A DNA stretch of 64,000 bases from assembly GCF_001485575.1 (NCBI RefSeq), contig NZ_BCNB01000006.1, positions 2,728,001-2,792,000 of the forward strand, given 5' to 3'. This document shows, piece by piece, positions 42,896 through 52,389 of this stretch. Source of the stretch: Haloarcula sp. CBA1127 (lineage in GTDB: Archaea; Halobacteriota; Halobacteria; Halobacteriales; Haloarculaceae). The first letter of the stretch is position 1. Every line of letters begins with the position of its first letter. The notes beneath the pieces were generated by a model. That model saw nothing but the letters and a program-made list of their open reading frames with translations. It had not been told where the DNA came from and made no database searches. Position numbers and translations under genes: made by a program.

Positions 42896-44476
42896 ATGAA
42901 ACTCGCCGGTATGGCCAGTAACCGCGGCCGAAATCTCATGAACATCGCGGACCGCGCCCCGGGCGGGGCGGAGTTCGCCGTCGTTCTGACTAACGACGCA
43001 GATGCGCCGGTACTCGAAGCAGCCGCCGAACGCGGCATCCCGACCGAAGTCGTCGAGCGCGACGCGGACGAATCGCGCGAGACCCACGAGGAGCGCGTTC
43101 TCGACGCCCTTTCGGAGTACGACTTCGACCTCGTCACGCTGGACGGCTACATGCGCGTCCTCAGCGAGACGTTCCTCGAAGGGACACCGACCGCGTTGAA
43201 CGTCCATCCGAGTCTCCTGCCGAATTTCACCGGGGCGAACGCCCACGAGCAGGTCCTCGACGCCGGCGTGAAGGTGACGGGCTGTACGGTCCACGTCCTT
43301 GACGAGAGCGTCGACGGCGGCCCCATCGTCACGCAGGAACCGATTCCCGTCTTCGAGGGCGACGACGAGGACAGCCTCAAAGAGCGCGTGCTCTATGAAG
43401 GCGAGTTCACCGCCTACCCGCGCGTCATCGAGTGGTTCGCCGAGGACCGCGTCACCGTCGACTGGGATGAAGGGACGGTCTCGGTAGACGGCGACGAGGG
43501 CGGGGACTTCCCTGCCCGCCGCATCGTCTCGGATGACCTTGCATCGAGTCTGCGCTATGGGGAGAATCCCCATCAGAACGCCGCGCTGTACACCGACACG
43601 ACCGTCTCGGAGGCCAGCGTCGTCCACGCCGACCAGCTAAACGAGGGCGCAAAGGCGCTGTCGTACAACAACTACAACGACGCCGACGGCGCGCTAAATC
43701 TCATCAAGGAGTTCGAGGAGCCCGCCGCCGCGGTCATCAAACACACCAACCCGGCCGGCTGTGCGACCGCCGACTCCGTGGCCGACGCCTACGAGAAGGC
43801 GCTGTCGACGGACCCGATGAGCGCTTTCGGCGGCATCGTCGCGCTGAACCGCGAGTGTGACGCCGCCACCGCCGAGCAGATTATCGACTCCTTCAAGGAG
43901 GTCGTCGTCGCGCCCGGTTACACCGACGCCGCGCTCGACGTGCTGTTCGAGAAGGACAATCTCCGCGTGCTAGACGTAAGCGAGAACTTCGAGGTCACCG
44001 ACAGCCTGACCGAGAAGCCCCTCGTCGGGGGCCGACTCGTTCAGGAACGGGACACTCAGCACCTCTCGGCCGACGACCTCGAAGTCGTCACCGAGCGCGA
44101 GCCGACCGACGAGCAGATCGAGTCGATGCTGTTCGCCTGGCACACGCTCAAACACGTCAAGTCCAACGGCATCCTCTTCGCCGACGGGACGGAAACGGTC
44201 GGCATCGGGATGGGGCAAGTGTCCCGGGTCGACGCCGTCCGGCTGGCCGCGATGAAAGCCGATGAACACGCCGAAGGGAAAGACGCCGAGGGCGCTGTGA
44301 TGGCCTCGGACGCCTTCTTCCCATTCCCGGACGGTATCGAGGAGGCCGCCGACGCCGGTATCGAGGCGGTCATCCAGCCCGGCGGCTCGAAGAACGACGA
44401 AAGCGTCATCGAGGCCGCGGACGAACACGACATCGCGATGGTGTTCACCGGCCAGCGGTCGTTCAGACACGACTGA
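42896..44476 (+). CDS. PurN-PurH fusion: GAR formyltransferase and AICAR formyltransferase
   Basis: The 526-residue product starts at ATG 42896 ([19 protein letters not shown]). Residues about 1-195 are a PurN domain with [20 protein letters not shown] (Asn-His) and [15 protein letters not shown] (Asp). Residues about 205-526 are the AICAR formyltransferase half of Pur[57 protein letters not shown]. The IMP cyclohydrolase half of bacterial PurH is absent; archaea use PurO for that step. A TATA-like ACATAAATAG (42811-42820) 76 bp upstream implies a leader of about 50 nt. Fusion of the two formyl transfers in one chain is a haloarchaeal trait. Confidence 0.9.
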   Translation: MKLAGMASNRGRNLMNIADRAPGGAEFAVVLTNDADAPVLEAAAERGIPTEVVERDADESRETHEERVLDALSEYDFDLVTLDGYMRVLSETFLEGTPTALNVHPSLLPNFTGANAHEQVLDAGVKVTGCTVHVLDESVDGGPIVTQEPIPVFEGDDEDSLKERVLYEGEFTAYPRVIEWFAEDRVTVDWDEGTVSVDGDEGGDFPARRIVSDDLASSLRYGENPHQNAALYTDTTVSEASVVHADQLNEGAKALSYNNYNDADGALNLIKEFEEPAAAVIKHTNPAGCATADSVADAYEKALSTDPMSAFGGIVALNRECDAATAEQIIDSFKEVVVAPGYTDAALDVLFEKDNLRVLDVSENFEVTDSLTEKPLVGGRLVQERDTQHLSADDLEVVTEREPTDEQIESMLFAWHTLKHVKSNGILFADGTETVGIGMGQVSRVDAVRLAAMKADEHAEGKDAEGAVMASDAFFPFPDGIEEAADAGIEAVIQPGGSKNDESVIEAADEHDIAMVFTGQRSFRHD

Positions 44477-44611
44477 GCAACAGCGAAGGGTGTCTGAATC
44501 GATAGAGTGCAGCAACCTATCGAAGTTCAGACACGCTGACTGCGGGCTTCTCTACGGCGCTACTAGCAACAACCAAAGAAGTTTGACACCGGATACCGAA
44601 TCAGCGGACCG

Positions 44612-45598
44612 ATGGCAGATAATGAAGACAGGGAGGAGGCTGTCCGCGACGCTGTGGACGTCTCTCGAAGCGGTGCGCCGGCGGGTGGGAGTGTCATCCG
44701 GGACCGGTTCTCCGCCGACGAGATATTCCAGCGCATCATTGTCGCGGCAGACGAGGAGGTAACAGTTGGGACCCGCGAGCTGTTCTTCGCCGGGATCGCT
44801 GGCGGGTTCGCTATCACCGTGACGTTCATGCTGTACGCGTCGCTGTACGCGAAAACCGGTGGCGACCCGATATTGAGCGCACTCCTGTATCCGCTCGGGT
44901 TTGTTTTCATCATTCTCGGGGACTATCAGCTCTACACCGAAAACACGCTCCCGCCGGTCGCGCTCGTCCTCGAACGGCTGGCGAGCCTCCCCTCCTTGCT
45001 TCGCATCTGGGGTGTCGTCCTGATTTCGAACGTCTTTGGTGGGATGCTCGGCGCGCTCGCACTGGCGACGACCGACGTTCTTTCCGACGACGCGGCGGCG
45101 GCCGCCGCCGGCTTCGCACAGAAAGCTATCGCAACGTCACAGCTAACGCTGTTCTCGAAGGCGGTGTTCGCCGGCCTCATCGTCGCCGGCGTCGTTTGGG
45201 TCGACTACTCGTTGCGGGACAGTATCTCTCGGCTTATGTTGATCTACATCGCCTTTCTGGCGATCCCGTTTGGGAACCTCTACCACGTCGTCGTCTCCGC
45301 GACGGAGATGTTCTACCTGGTGTTCATCGGTGAACTGGCGCTGTCTGTTGGTCTCTGGCAGTTCGTTCTCCCAGTACTTCTCGGCAATTCCGTCGGCGGC
45401 GTCGTCCTCGTGACCGTCGTCAACTACTTCCATACGACCGAACGGCGGCTCGAAACGGCGCGGGATCAGGGGTCTAAGCGCCAGCTCACCATCCGGGAGT
45501 GGATCTGGGGCGGGTGGTCCGCCTCGGGCCGCTCGTACGTGCCGGCGACCGACGAAATTCCCCGAAGCGATCCGGAGTCGCGAGAGAACGAGCGCTGA
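44612..45598 (+). CDS. Formate/nitrite transporter family channel
   Basis: The 328-residue protein starts at ATG 44612. After a polar N-terminus (about 1-55) come six hydrophobic helices, with the FNT broken-helix signatures RELFFAGIAGGFAITVTF, VLISNVFGGMLGALALA, FSKAVFAGLIVAGVVWVDYS and LLGNSVGGVVLVTVVNYFH (the conserved GN-x2-GG). FNT proteins are pentameric channels for small monovalent anions. The polar head and tail suit the YfdC-like subgroup. Two membrane-protein genes follow in the same direction. Confidence 0.9.
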   Translation: MADNEDREEAVRDAVDVSRSGAPAGGSVIRDRFSADEIFQRIIVAADEEVTVGTRELFFAGIAGGFAITVTFMLYASLYAKTGGDPILSALLYPLGFVFIILGDYQLYTENTLPPVALVLERLASLPSLLRIWGVVLISNVFGGMLGALALATTDVLSDDAAAAAAGFAQKAIATSQLTLFSKAVFAGLIVAGVVWVDYSLRDSISRLMLIYIAFLAIPFGNLYHVVVSATEMFYLVFIGELALSVGLWQFVLPVLLGNSVGGVVLVTVVNYFHTTERRLETARDQGSKRQLTIREWIWGGWSASGRSYVPATDEIPRSDPESRENER

Positions 45599-45634
45599 CA
45601 CAAACCATTTCAACGCCCTCCGGCTATCGTTGGT

Positions 45635-46174
45635 GTGAACTGGGTGAGAGATAACCGACTCCTGCTTCTGTTTGCCGCCGTCGTTCTGACGACGCTGGGG
45701 ACTGTCGGGCTGGGAATCGTCGGTGTCGTCGCGACGGTCGGGGCGCTTCTCGGCGGCGGCGCAGTCATCCAGACCTTCGCCGGGTTCTTGCTTGGCACAT
45801 TTTTGCTCGTGGGCGTCGATATCGTCTTCTCGGTCGCGCTGGTCCGTGCGCTGGCCCGGCGGGCGTCGGTACCGAAGAGCCAGCGCGTCGCTGGTGGGCT
45901 CGACCGTCTGGAATCCGTCGTGCCACCGCTGGCCTCGCTCGGCCTCTCGGACGTGTTCGCACCGCCGGAGCCGACAATCGAGGAGCGACACGAGGCGTTG
46001 ACGCGCCGGTACGTCGAGGGAGAACTCTCCGAAGCCGAGTACGAGCGGGAACTGCAGGCGCTTCTCGGCGAAGAAGAGGCCCCGGAGACTGAACTACAGG
46101 ACGACGCGGATATCGAGACCGAACTGTCGCGGACCACGACAACCGACACCGAGTACGAGCCGGCCCGGGAATAA
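45635..46174 (+). CDS. Two-helix membrane protein with SHOCT domain
   Basis: GTG 45635 opens a 179-residue product. Helices at about 7-35 and 38-68 are followed by a charged region and a SHOCT motif, IEERHEALTRRYVEGELSEAEYERELQALL (about 112-140; given here in pieces of the known 30-residue helix-turn-helix), then an acidic tail. SHOCT domains are oligomerisation or targeting modules. It is 36 bp after the FNT channel gene. Confidence 0.75.
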   Translation: MNWVRDNRLLLLFAAVVLTTLGTVGLGIVGVVATVGALLGGGAVIQTFAGFLLGTFLLVGVDIVFSVALVRALARRASVPKSQRVAGGLDRLESVVPPLASLGLSDVFAPPEPTIEERHEALTRRYVEGELSEAEYERELQALLGEEEAPETELQDDADIETELSRTTTTDTEYEPARE

Positions 46175-46216
46175 TACTGAGCGGGTTTTACATACGCGCC
46201 CGACGACAGGTCAGAT

Positions 46217-46933
46217 ATGGACATACCCACGTTTCTCGAAGTCGAGGTGGAGCGGGACGCCGTCGCCTCGGTGCTTGACGCTGTTCCCGGCGTCGCTGTT
46301 GTCGACGACGACGCTGCTGTCCCATCATCGGGACCAGCAGGGCTGGCTGAAACGGAGGATTCCGGTCCCAGTCTCATGAACCGCCTCGGGTCGCTGTGGC
46401 GACAGTGGGGGCTGCTCGGCACGGGGCTGTCTCTCATCGCGCTCGGCGGGGCTACGGTCGGCCTCTGGTGGTACCGTCGCCGCAACGCTGACGAAACCGA
46501 TGTCGATAGTACCGACGAGTACGCGTCGGAATGGGACACGGAAGGCCCGGATGCGACAGCATCACCGGCCGGGTCAGCCGTTGACACGCCGTCGCCGACC
46601 GACACGGAGTTCGAGCCACCAGCAGCGGTAGAAGAGACCAAGGACACGCAGACTCCAGAGGCGGAGGAAACTGCGCTGGCCGGAGAGAGACCACAGACAG
46701 AGTCCGGGTACCGACAGCAGGACAGCAGTGGAGACACCGAACCGGCCAGCGTTGCCGGGTCGGCGACCGAGATGGACACTCTGGAGCAAGCGGAGCCGGA
46801 GCCCACTGAGACGGACGCGGACGAGCGTCCGGGGGCGAAGATCGACCCGGCACCGCTGCTGGGTGCCGCGTTCCTGATTCTGTCGAGCGCGCTCGGTCGG
46901 TGGGCCACGCGTGACCGGAGCGACCAGGCGTAG
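46217..46933 (+). CDS. Membrane-anchored acidic protein of unknown function
   Basis: The 238-residue product has a charged N-terminus (MDIPTFLEVEVERDAVASVL), one helix at about 73-93 (GTGLSLIALGGATVGLWWY), then a long acidic low-complexity stretch (about 95-205) and a C-terminal helix LLGAAFLILSSALGRW. The two ends could both sit in the membrane with a disordered loop outside. No motif recognised. It is co-directional with the SHOCT gene, 42 bp away. Confidence 0.65.
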   Translation: MDIPTFLEVEVERDAVASVLDAVPGVAVVDDDAAVPSSGPAGLAETEDSGPSLMNRLGSLWRQWGLLGTGLSLIALGGATVGLWWYRRRNADETDVDSTDEYASEWDTEGPDATASPAGSAVDTPSPTDTEFEPPAAVEETKDTQTPEAEETALAGERPQTESGYRQQDSSGDTEPASVAGSATEMDTLEQAEPEPTETDADERPGAKIDPAPLLGAAFLILSSALGRWATRDRSDQA

Positions 46934-46954
46934 TTGTCGCCGGGAGGCAGTGGC

Positions 46955-47042
46955 ACTATAGTAACAACTGGAACGATTGACACACCGATCGCAGTGCCAT
47001 CCCGCGATCGGGTGTGCAATGATTTTCAATGACTACTATAGT
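46955..47042. mobile_element. Candidate MITE: 88-bp near-palindromic element
   Basis: Both ends carry ACTATAGTA in inverted orientation, and the two halves match over about 35 bp: the left arm continues ...ACTGGAACGATTG then CACACCGATCGC, the right arm, read as its complement, continues ...CATTGAAAATCATTG then CACACCCGATCGC. The whole could fold into one hairpin with a loop of about 11 nt. No coding capacity, no clear target-site duplication. It lies 22 bp after a gene end. This fits a non-autonomous miniature transposon; the parent element is not in the window. Confidence 0.6.
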
Positions 47043-47293
47043 TAGAGGGTGTCATACAACGGTTCGCATACTCGTTCTGCTCTCCCCCGCCCGCTCAATA
47101 CAGAGTGTGTAGTCAGCGGAGCGCTGACTATTGAGATGCGTCTCTCAACTGGTCAACTGGGCCTGATTTCTCCCGAGCTGCCCCACGCAGAATGGGCCAA
47201 TCTTGTTTCCACACCAATCAGCGATGTCGCTCAAATCCGTGTTTGACCATCGTGAAACCATTTATTATCGGAGACGGAACTGTCACGTGTTCA
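47043..47293. other. Intergenic stretch before a lipoprotein gene
   Basis: About 250 bases with lower GC than neighbouring genes. One frame of 36 codons (47139-47246) exists but has no support. A TATA-like CATTTATTATC at about 47258-47268 is 26-36 bp before the lipoprotein ATG 47294. The rest may be a mobile-element remnant. Confidence 0.35.
47110..47130. repeat. Perfect 9-bp hairpin in intergenic region
   Basis: TAGTCAGCG (47110-47118) and CGCTGACTA (47122-47130) are perfect arms around GAG. It lies between the MITE-like element and the lipoprotein gene, 164 bp before that gene's start. It may be a transcript end for the upstream genes (FNT-SHOCT-acidic protein run), or part of a larger mobile remnant. 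No T-run follows. Confidence 0.5.
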
Positions 47294-47983
47294 ATGACTA
47301 TCACGCGTCGTGGCCTCGTGAAGGCACTCGGAATCAGTGGTACAGCCCTTTCGTCAGCTGGGTGTCTTGCTTTCGATGATACTGCCGCAAACGAGACTCC
47401 AAGCGACACAGATATGCAGACAGAAACCCCAGCAGGCACAGATACGCAGACAGAGACACCGACGGCGACCGCTGGATGGGCCGCTGAGATTCCGGAGAAG
47501 CCCCCGGAAGTGTCCTGTGAAGCCGTTTCGCGACCGATAGCCGAGCCGGTCAACCGCGAGGGGGCGCTTGCACCCCGCGAGTATCCAGGACGACCGCCAT
47601 CGGAACTAGCGGGCGAGGCTGCGGTGGAGTATGCCACCACGTTCGAATTGGCCTACCGGCAGAACGCCAAGATGAGAGCGAACACCGACGTGACGACTGA
47701 CGGCGAGCTCGATACCTACCTGACGCGGTTCGACATCTCCATCCAGAACTCGTGGGTCGCCGCGGGCCCCTCTGATTCGGTCGTCGTCCGACTGCAGTAC
47801 ATTGGCTCCGGAACTTTTCACTATGGCCCGGAGTTCGATTACATTACCCAGTATGTCACGTACTATGTTGATTCGACACGGGTCGTCCGGGCCAGAACGA
47901 CGCTGCACAATTTCGAGGGGATCGATGCACTGGATCCTGACCCCTGGGCAGACGGGAACCCAGTGGCCTGTTTCGAAGGATAG
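47294..47983 (+). CDS. Lipoprotein of unknown function (229 aa)
   Basis: From ATG 47294 the product begins MTITRRGLVKALGISGTALS... with a twin-Arg motif and lipobox Cys24 (SSAGC), then a Thr/Asp-rich linker with a repeated D-T-Q-T-E-T-P element. The exported domain has TTFELAYRQNAKMRANTDVT and YITQYVTYYVDSTRVVRART, beta-rich. It resembles haloarchaeal lipoproteins without function. It is preceded by a good TATA box. Confidence 0.75.
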   Translation: MTITRRGLVKALGISGTALSSAGCLAFDDTAANETPSDTDMQTETPAGTDTQTETPTATAGWAAEIPEKPPEVSCEAVSRPIAEPVNREGALAPREYPGRPPSELAGEAAVEYATTFELAYRQNAKMRANTDVTTDGELDTYLTRFDISIQNSWVAAGPSDSVVVRLQYIGSGTFHYGPEFDYITQYVTYYVDSTRVVRARTTLHNFEGIDALDPDPWADGNPVACFEG

Positions 47984-48196
47984 GCCCTCACAAAGTAGTG
48001 GGACCGTTCACGGCCATCCGGACAGTACGCACGCTCGATTGTGCGGTCAATTCAGGCTACATTGACTGAAATCAATACCTTGTGAAGAGCTGTCTGACAC
48101 CCTGATAGTTAGGGAAGCGGGCTGTTCGAGGCGTCTTCACGCCGGAGACACGCAACAGTCCGACAGGCTAAAGCGAACGGCTCCGATAGCCCGACC

Positions 48197-50641
48197 ATGG
48201 AGTTCCACGAGGCCGCGAACTTCCTCTTCGAGTTGCGCCGGTTCGCCCCGCGAGCCGGTACTGATGCCACGCAGGACCTGCTATCGTCGCTTGGTGACCC
48301 ACATGAGGGGCTTCGCTGCGTCCAGATTGCGGGGTCCAACGGAAAAGGGTCCACCGCGCGGATGGTCGAACGAACATTACGGGAAGCCGGCCTCGATGTC
48401 GGACTGTACACCTCGCCGCATCTCGACGACGTTCGCGAGCGGATCCGTATCAACGGCCGGAAACTCTCCGAGGCCGCCCTCGTCGAATTCGTCGAATCGG
48501 TCCGGACGTACGTGACCGAACAGGGCGCGGCCAACGACTCACCCACCTTCTTCGAGACGATGACCGCGCTGGCGCTGTGGGAGTTCGACCGTCAGGACGT
48601 CGACGTCGCGGTGCTGGAAGTCGGTATCGGCGGCCGATACGACGCCACAAGCGTGGTCGACCCGGAGGCCAGCGCCGTCACGTCCGTGACACTCGAACAC
48701 ACCCACATCCTCGGCGACACCGTCGAGGAAATCGCCCACGACAAGGCCCACGTCGCCCCCGAAGACACGCCGCTTGTGACCGGGACGACCGGCGACGCGC
48801 TGGCCGCTGTCCGCGAGGTCGCCGACGACGTTGTGACTGTCGGCGAGGGCGACGACGCCGATGTGACGGCCACGTACGGCGGCCGCGAGGGGCTGGAAGG
48901 GGCAGTCTCGGTCGACGGTCCCGACTGGCGCGTCGATACCCACCTCCCGCTGCTTGGCGCACACCAGGCACAGAACGCCGGAATCGCAGCCACACTGTGC
49001 CAGCAAGTCGCGGACATCTCACAGACAGAACTCGAACGCGGTCTGCGAAACGCCCACTGGCCCGGTCGGTTCGAGGTGATGAACGAGTCGCCGCTGGTTG
49101 TCCTCGATGGGGCTCATAACCCCGGAAGCATCGAGCGCACCGCGGAGACGCTGTCGTCGTTCGACTACGACGACCTCCACGTTGTCATCGGCGCGATGGT
49201 GGACAAGGACCACGAACGTATCGCCGCGGCGCTGCCGGACCCGGACCACGTCGTCGCTTGCCGGCCGAACGTCGACCGGGCGGAGTCCCACCACGTTGTC
49301 GCGACCGCAGTGGAGAACGCGACCGACGCGGCGGTCGAGACGCGCAGCGACGTTGCAGGGGCGCTCGACATCGCACTCGACGCCGCTGAGTCCGGCGATG
49401 CGGTCCTCGTGGTGGGATCGCTGTACGCCGTACGAGAGGCCCGAACCAACTGGTCGCGCTCGCTGGTCCCCAAACAGGTCGACTCGCTGGCCGAAGCCCG
49501 CGAGGCCATCGAGAGCGCCCACGTCACCGCGGCCGGGACCCAGCGGATGCGAGGAAAGGGCGTCCACCGCGTCCTGCGTACCCGTGTCCAGCCGCGACAG
49601 GCTCAGTACCTCAAGGAGGAACTGCTGTCGCTGGGCGGGGAATGTGCGATTTCCGGCTTGAGCAGTCAGGACGAGGAGTCACTCGATGTGGTCACGATGG
49701 CGACGATGGCTCAGTACAGGCGGCTTGCCGGGAAACTCGACGGCCAGCCCTACGGGCTCGCATCGTTCGCCGACGAACTGCGGTCGGCGCTGTCTATCCA
49801 GCAGCCAGAGCCCGACACATCGACGACGTATCCCTGGGACGACGGGACAGCCGTCATGGGCATCTGCAATATCACGCCGGACTCCTTCCACGACGGCGGC
49901 GAGTATAACGCCGTCGAGGACGCCGTCGCCCGCGCCGAGCAGATGGTCGAGGCCGGTGCGGACATCCTCGATATCGGCGGGGAGTCGACTCGCCCCGGTG
50001 CCGAACCAGTCCCGGTCGAGGAGGAAATTGACCGCGTCGTCCCGGTTATCGAGGCGCTCTCGGAGCTGGACGTCGCCATTTCCGTCGACACGCGGAAGGC
50101 CCCTGTCGCGCGAGCGGCACTCGATGCCGGCGCGGACATCCTGAACGACGTGTCCGGGCTCGAAGACCCGGAGATGCGCCTCGTCGCCGCCGAGTACGAC
50201 GTACCGGTGGTCGTGATGCACTCCATCGAGACGCCAGTCGACCCGGACAGCGACATCCACTACGACGACGTGGTGCAGGACTGCATCGACCAGTTGACCG
50301 AGCGCGTTCTGCTCGCGGAGAAGGCCGGGCTCAACCGCGACCAGATTATCGTCGACCCGGGCACCGGCTTCGGGAAATCGCCCACAGAAGATTTCGAACT
50401 GCTCGACCGCCTCCCGGAGTTCGAGGCACTCGGCTGCCCGATTCTGGTTGGACACTCTCACAAGTCGCTGTTTGGGCTGGTCGGCCAGGAGGCGGGCGAC
50501 TGTCTGGAAGCGACCATCGCCGGGACAACGCTGGCAGCCGAACGGGGGGCCGACATCGTTCGCGTCCACGACGTCCCGGAGAACGTTGCCGCCGTTCGCG
50601 TGGCCGAGGCGGCCCGTGATCCACAGAAGTTCACGGACTGA
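48197..50641 (+). CDS. folCP: Bifunctional dihydrofolate synthase / dihydropteroate synthase (FolC-FolP fusion)
   Basis: The 814-residue product has a FolC Mur-ligase-like domain (about 1-425: IAGSNGKGSTARMVERTLRE with the P-loop, LYTSPHLDDVRERI, EVGIGGRYDATSVVDP, LDGAHNPGS), a middle region (about 450-540) with YLKEELLSLGGECAISGL and ATMAQYRRLAGKL that matches the extra N-terminal domain of long archaeal DHPS proteins, and a DHPS barrel (about 550-814: MGICNITPDSFHDGGEY, DIGGESTRPGAEPV, NDVSGLEDPE, DPGTGFGKSPTEDF, VGHSHKSLFG). It joins p-aminobenzoate to the pterin and adds glutamate. mptE, two steps earlier, is at the left end of the window. Confidence 0.93.
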   Translation: MEFHEAANFLFELRRFAPRAGTDATQDLLSSLGDPHEGLRCVQIAGSNGKGSTARMVERTLREAGLDVGLYTSPHLDDVRERIRINGRKLSEAALVEFVESVRTYVTEQGAANDSPTFFETMTALALWEFDRQDVDVAVLEVGIGGRYDATSVVDPEASAVTSVTLEHTHILGDTVEEIAHDKAHVAPEDTPLVTGTTGDALAAVREVADDVVTVGEGDDADVTATYGGREGLEGAVSVDGPDWRVDTHLPLLGAHQAQNAGIAATLCQQVADISQTELERGLRNAHWPGRFEVMNESPLVVLDGAHNPGSIERTAETLSSFDYDDLHVVIGAMVDKDHERIAAALPDPDHVVACRPNVDRAESHHVVATAVENATDAAVETRSDVAGALDIALDAAESGDAVLVVGSLYAVREARTNWSRSLVPKQVDSLAEAREAIESAHVTAAGTQRMRGKGVHRVLRTRVQPRQAQYLKEELLSLGGECAISGLSSQDEESLDVVTMATMAQYRRLAGKLDGQPYGLASFADELRSALSIQQPEPDTSTTYPWDDGTAVMGICNITPDSFHDGGEYNAVEDAVARAEQMVEAGADILDIGGESTRPGAEPVPVEEEIDRVVPVIEALSELDVAISVDTRKAPVARAALDAGADILNDVSGLEDPEMRLVAAEYDVPVVVMHSIETPVDPDSDIHYDDVVQDCIDQLTERVLLAEKAGLNRDQIIVDPGTGFGKSPTEDFELLDRLPEFEALGCPILVGHSHKSLFGLVGQEAGDCLEATIAGTTLAAERGADIVRVHDVPENVAAVRVAEAARDPQKFTD

Positions 50642-50710
50642 TTCAGACTGCTAAACAGGCGGCCGGATAATCGACAGACGTGACCGTCAACCCCGAATAT
50701 TTGGCCACCA

Positions 50711-50755
50711 TTTTTATATTTCTCAATGGTGAGAATTAGGGGCGAACATATAACC
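50711..50755 (+). promoter_or_regulatory. Two TATA-like boxes with a palindrome between them, before the HemAT-type gene
   Basis: TTTTTATATT (50711-50720) and ACATATAAC (50747-50755) are TATA-like. Between them TTCTCA (50720-50725) and TGAGAA (50730-50735) form a perfect 6-bp inverted repeat around ATGG. The second TATA is 23-31 bp before ATG 50778, the spacing of a leaderless start. The palindrome would sit just upstream of it, where an activator or repressor could act. Role inferred. Confidence 0.5.
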
Positions 50756-50777
50756 CCAGTGTGGTTTGACTCTCGGC

Positions 50778-52271
50778 ATGGCATTCCAGAGCGAGAGTAC
50801 GGGCTCTCGGGAACGTATCACTGAATCTGATAGGTCTGGCGTCGACGGCGGGACACTGACCGATCGTATCGGACTGGACGCCGGGGAGATACGCTGGCGG
50901 AAGGAGTTCACCGGATTCGACGAGTCTGATGTCGATAATCTCACCGCGATGGCAGATGAGACGAACGCCCGGGCGGAATCTGTCGTCGACGATTTCTATG
51001 AGCATCTGCAGTCGTTCGACGAGACTGTCGAGATTTTTGGGCGGTCAACCAAGTCAGTCGACCAACTGAAAAACACGCAGTCACAGTACCTCCGGGACCT
51101 CGTTGCCGGGACCTACGACAAACAGTACTTCGAGAACAGGGCCCGTATCGGGAAGATTCACGACATGCTCGACCTCGGCCCGAAGATCTATCTCGGGGCC
51201 TACACCATCTATTTCGAACACTTCCTGCGGACAATCGTCGAAGACCTGCAATCGGGCGACGATGCCCGGGACGAGGCGCTCGAAGAAATGCAGTCGCGGG
51301 CGCTGTCAGTGTTCAAACTGTTGAACCTCGACCAGCAGGTCGCGATGGACACCTACATCGACTCGTACAGCCAGCGTCTGGAATCGGCAATCGATGACCA
51401 GCAAACGCTGATGCAAGACGTCGAAAGCGGACTGCAGGAGCCTATCGACGAACTGAGCACCTCCGCCGAGGCGGTCGCCCAGACGAACAAGCAGATCAAC
51501 GCCGCCGCCGAGAGTCAGTCCGAGTCGATGGACGAAGTGGCGGGCGAGGTCGCGGATATGAGCGCGACAATCGAAGAGATCGCCTCGACCGCCGAGGAAG
51601 TCGCGAGTACCAGCACATCGGCCGAGCAGAAAGCTGAACGCGGGAACGAAGCCGCACAGCAGGCCGCGGCCATGATGAACGATGTCGACGACGCCGTCGA
51701 TACGGTGTCGGCTGACATCGCGGGCTTACAGGAACAGGCCGACGAGATCGACGACATCGTCGAAGTGATAAACGACATCGCGGACCAGACCAATATGCTT
51801 GCGCTGAACGCCTCCATCGAGGCTGCCCGCGCCGGGGAAGCGGGCGACGGGTTCGCCGTCGTCGCCGACGAAATCAAAACGCTCGCCGGGGACTCACAGG
51901 AACACGCGAACCAGATCGAAGACACCGTCACGGAGATTCAGGACGAGACCGTCGACGCCGTCGAGAGCCTCGAAACTGTGACCGAGCAGGTGACTGAGGG
52001 CATCGATCAGGTCGAGACGGCGGCCGAACAACTCGAAGAGATTGTTTCGGCAGTCAACGAGGCATCACAGGGAATACAGGAAGTATCGGCCGCGACCGAC
52101 GACCAGGCGGCGTCGACCGAGGAGGTCGCCAGCATGATCGACGAACTGTCGAGCGGCATTGACGATATGTCGGCACAGCTCGACGACCTCGCAGCGACGA
52201 ACGAACAGCAGACGGAGAAGATTCAGGACGTGGCCGAAACCGCGCGTCGACTCGACACAGATACGGCGTAA
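50778..52271 (+). CDS. Globin-coupled methyl-accepting transducer (HemAT type)
   Basis: The 497-residue product starts at ATG 50778 ([16 protein letters not shown]); a TTG 12 bp upstream is the alternative. Residues about 25-195 are a sensor globin: [20 protein letters not shown] with proximal heme His128, and [18 protein letters not shown]. Residues about 215-497 are a coiled signalling domain with [20 protein letters not shown] and [14 protein letters not shown], the hairpin that binds CheA/CheW. There is no transmembrane segment, so it is a soluble O2-sensing transducer driving aerotaxis. No che gene is nearby. Confidence 0.92.
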   Translation: MAFQSESTGSRERITESDRSGVDGGTLTDRIGLDAGEIRWRKEFTGFDESDVDNLTAMADETNARAESVVDDFYEHLQSFDETVEIFGRSTKSVDQLKNTQSQYLRDLVAGTYDKQYFENRARIGKIHDMLDLGPKIYLGAYTIYFEHFLRTIVEDLQSGDDARDEALEEMQSRALSVFKLLNLDQQVAMDTYIDSYSQRLESAIDDQQTLMQDVESGLQEPIDELSTSAEAVAQTNKQINAAAESQSESMDEVAGEVADMSATIEEIASTAEEVASTSTSAEQKAERGNEAAQQAAAMMNDVDDAVDTVSADIAGLQEQADEIDDIVEVINDIADQTNMLALNASIEAARAGEAGDGFAVVADEIKTLAGDSQEHANQIEDTVTEIQDETVDAVESLETVTEQVTEGIDQVETAAEQLEEIVSAVNEASQGIQEVSAATDDQAASTEEVASMIDELSSGIDDMSAQLDDLAATNEQQTEKIQDVAETARRLDTDTA

Positions 52272-52389
52272 CTTCGATTATACGACGGAAGTTCAATCGC
52301 CGGCCAGCCGCGTATGCGGGGACGAGCCCGGAGTGTCCCCGCTCACACACCACCCAAAAACCTATTCCGGACAGTCGAGAGCACCGCGT

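Noticed and set aside
42122..43627. Open frame of about 500 codons on the minus strand across purN-purH
   Set aside because: It is antisense to a clearly recognised purine gene, its product is not acidic, and no family motif is visible. High GC makes long antisense frames common here.
45610..47019. Minus-strand frame of about 470 codons opposite the SHOCT and acidic membrane genes
   Set aside because: Product is a Ser/Thr-rich low-complexity string mirroring acidic repeats of the plus-strand genes; no start or motif supports it.
47139..47246. 36-codon frame downstream of the MITE-like element
   Set aside because: No Cys pair, membrane helix or promoter evidence; treated as part of a possible mobile remnant.
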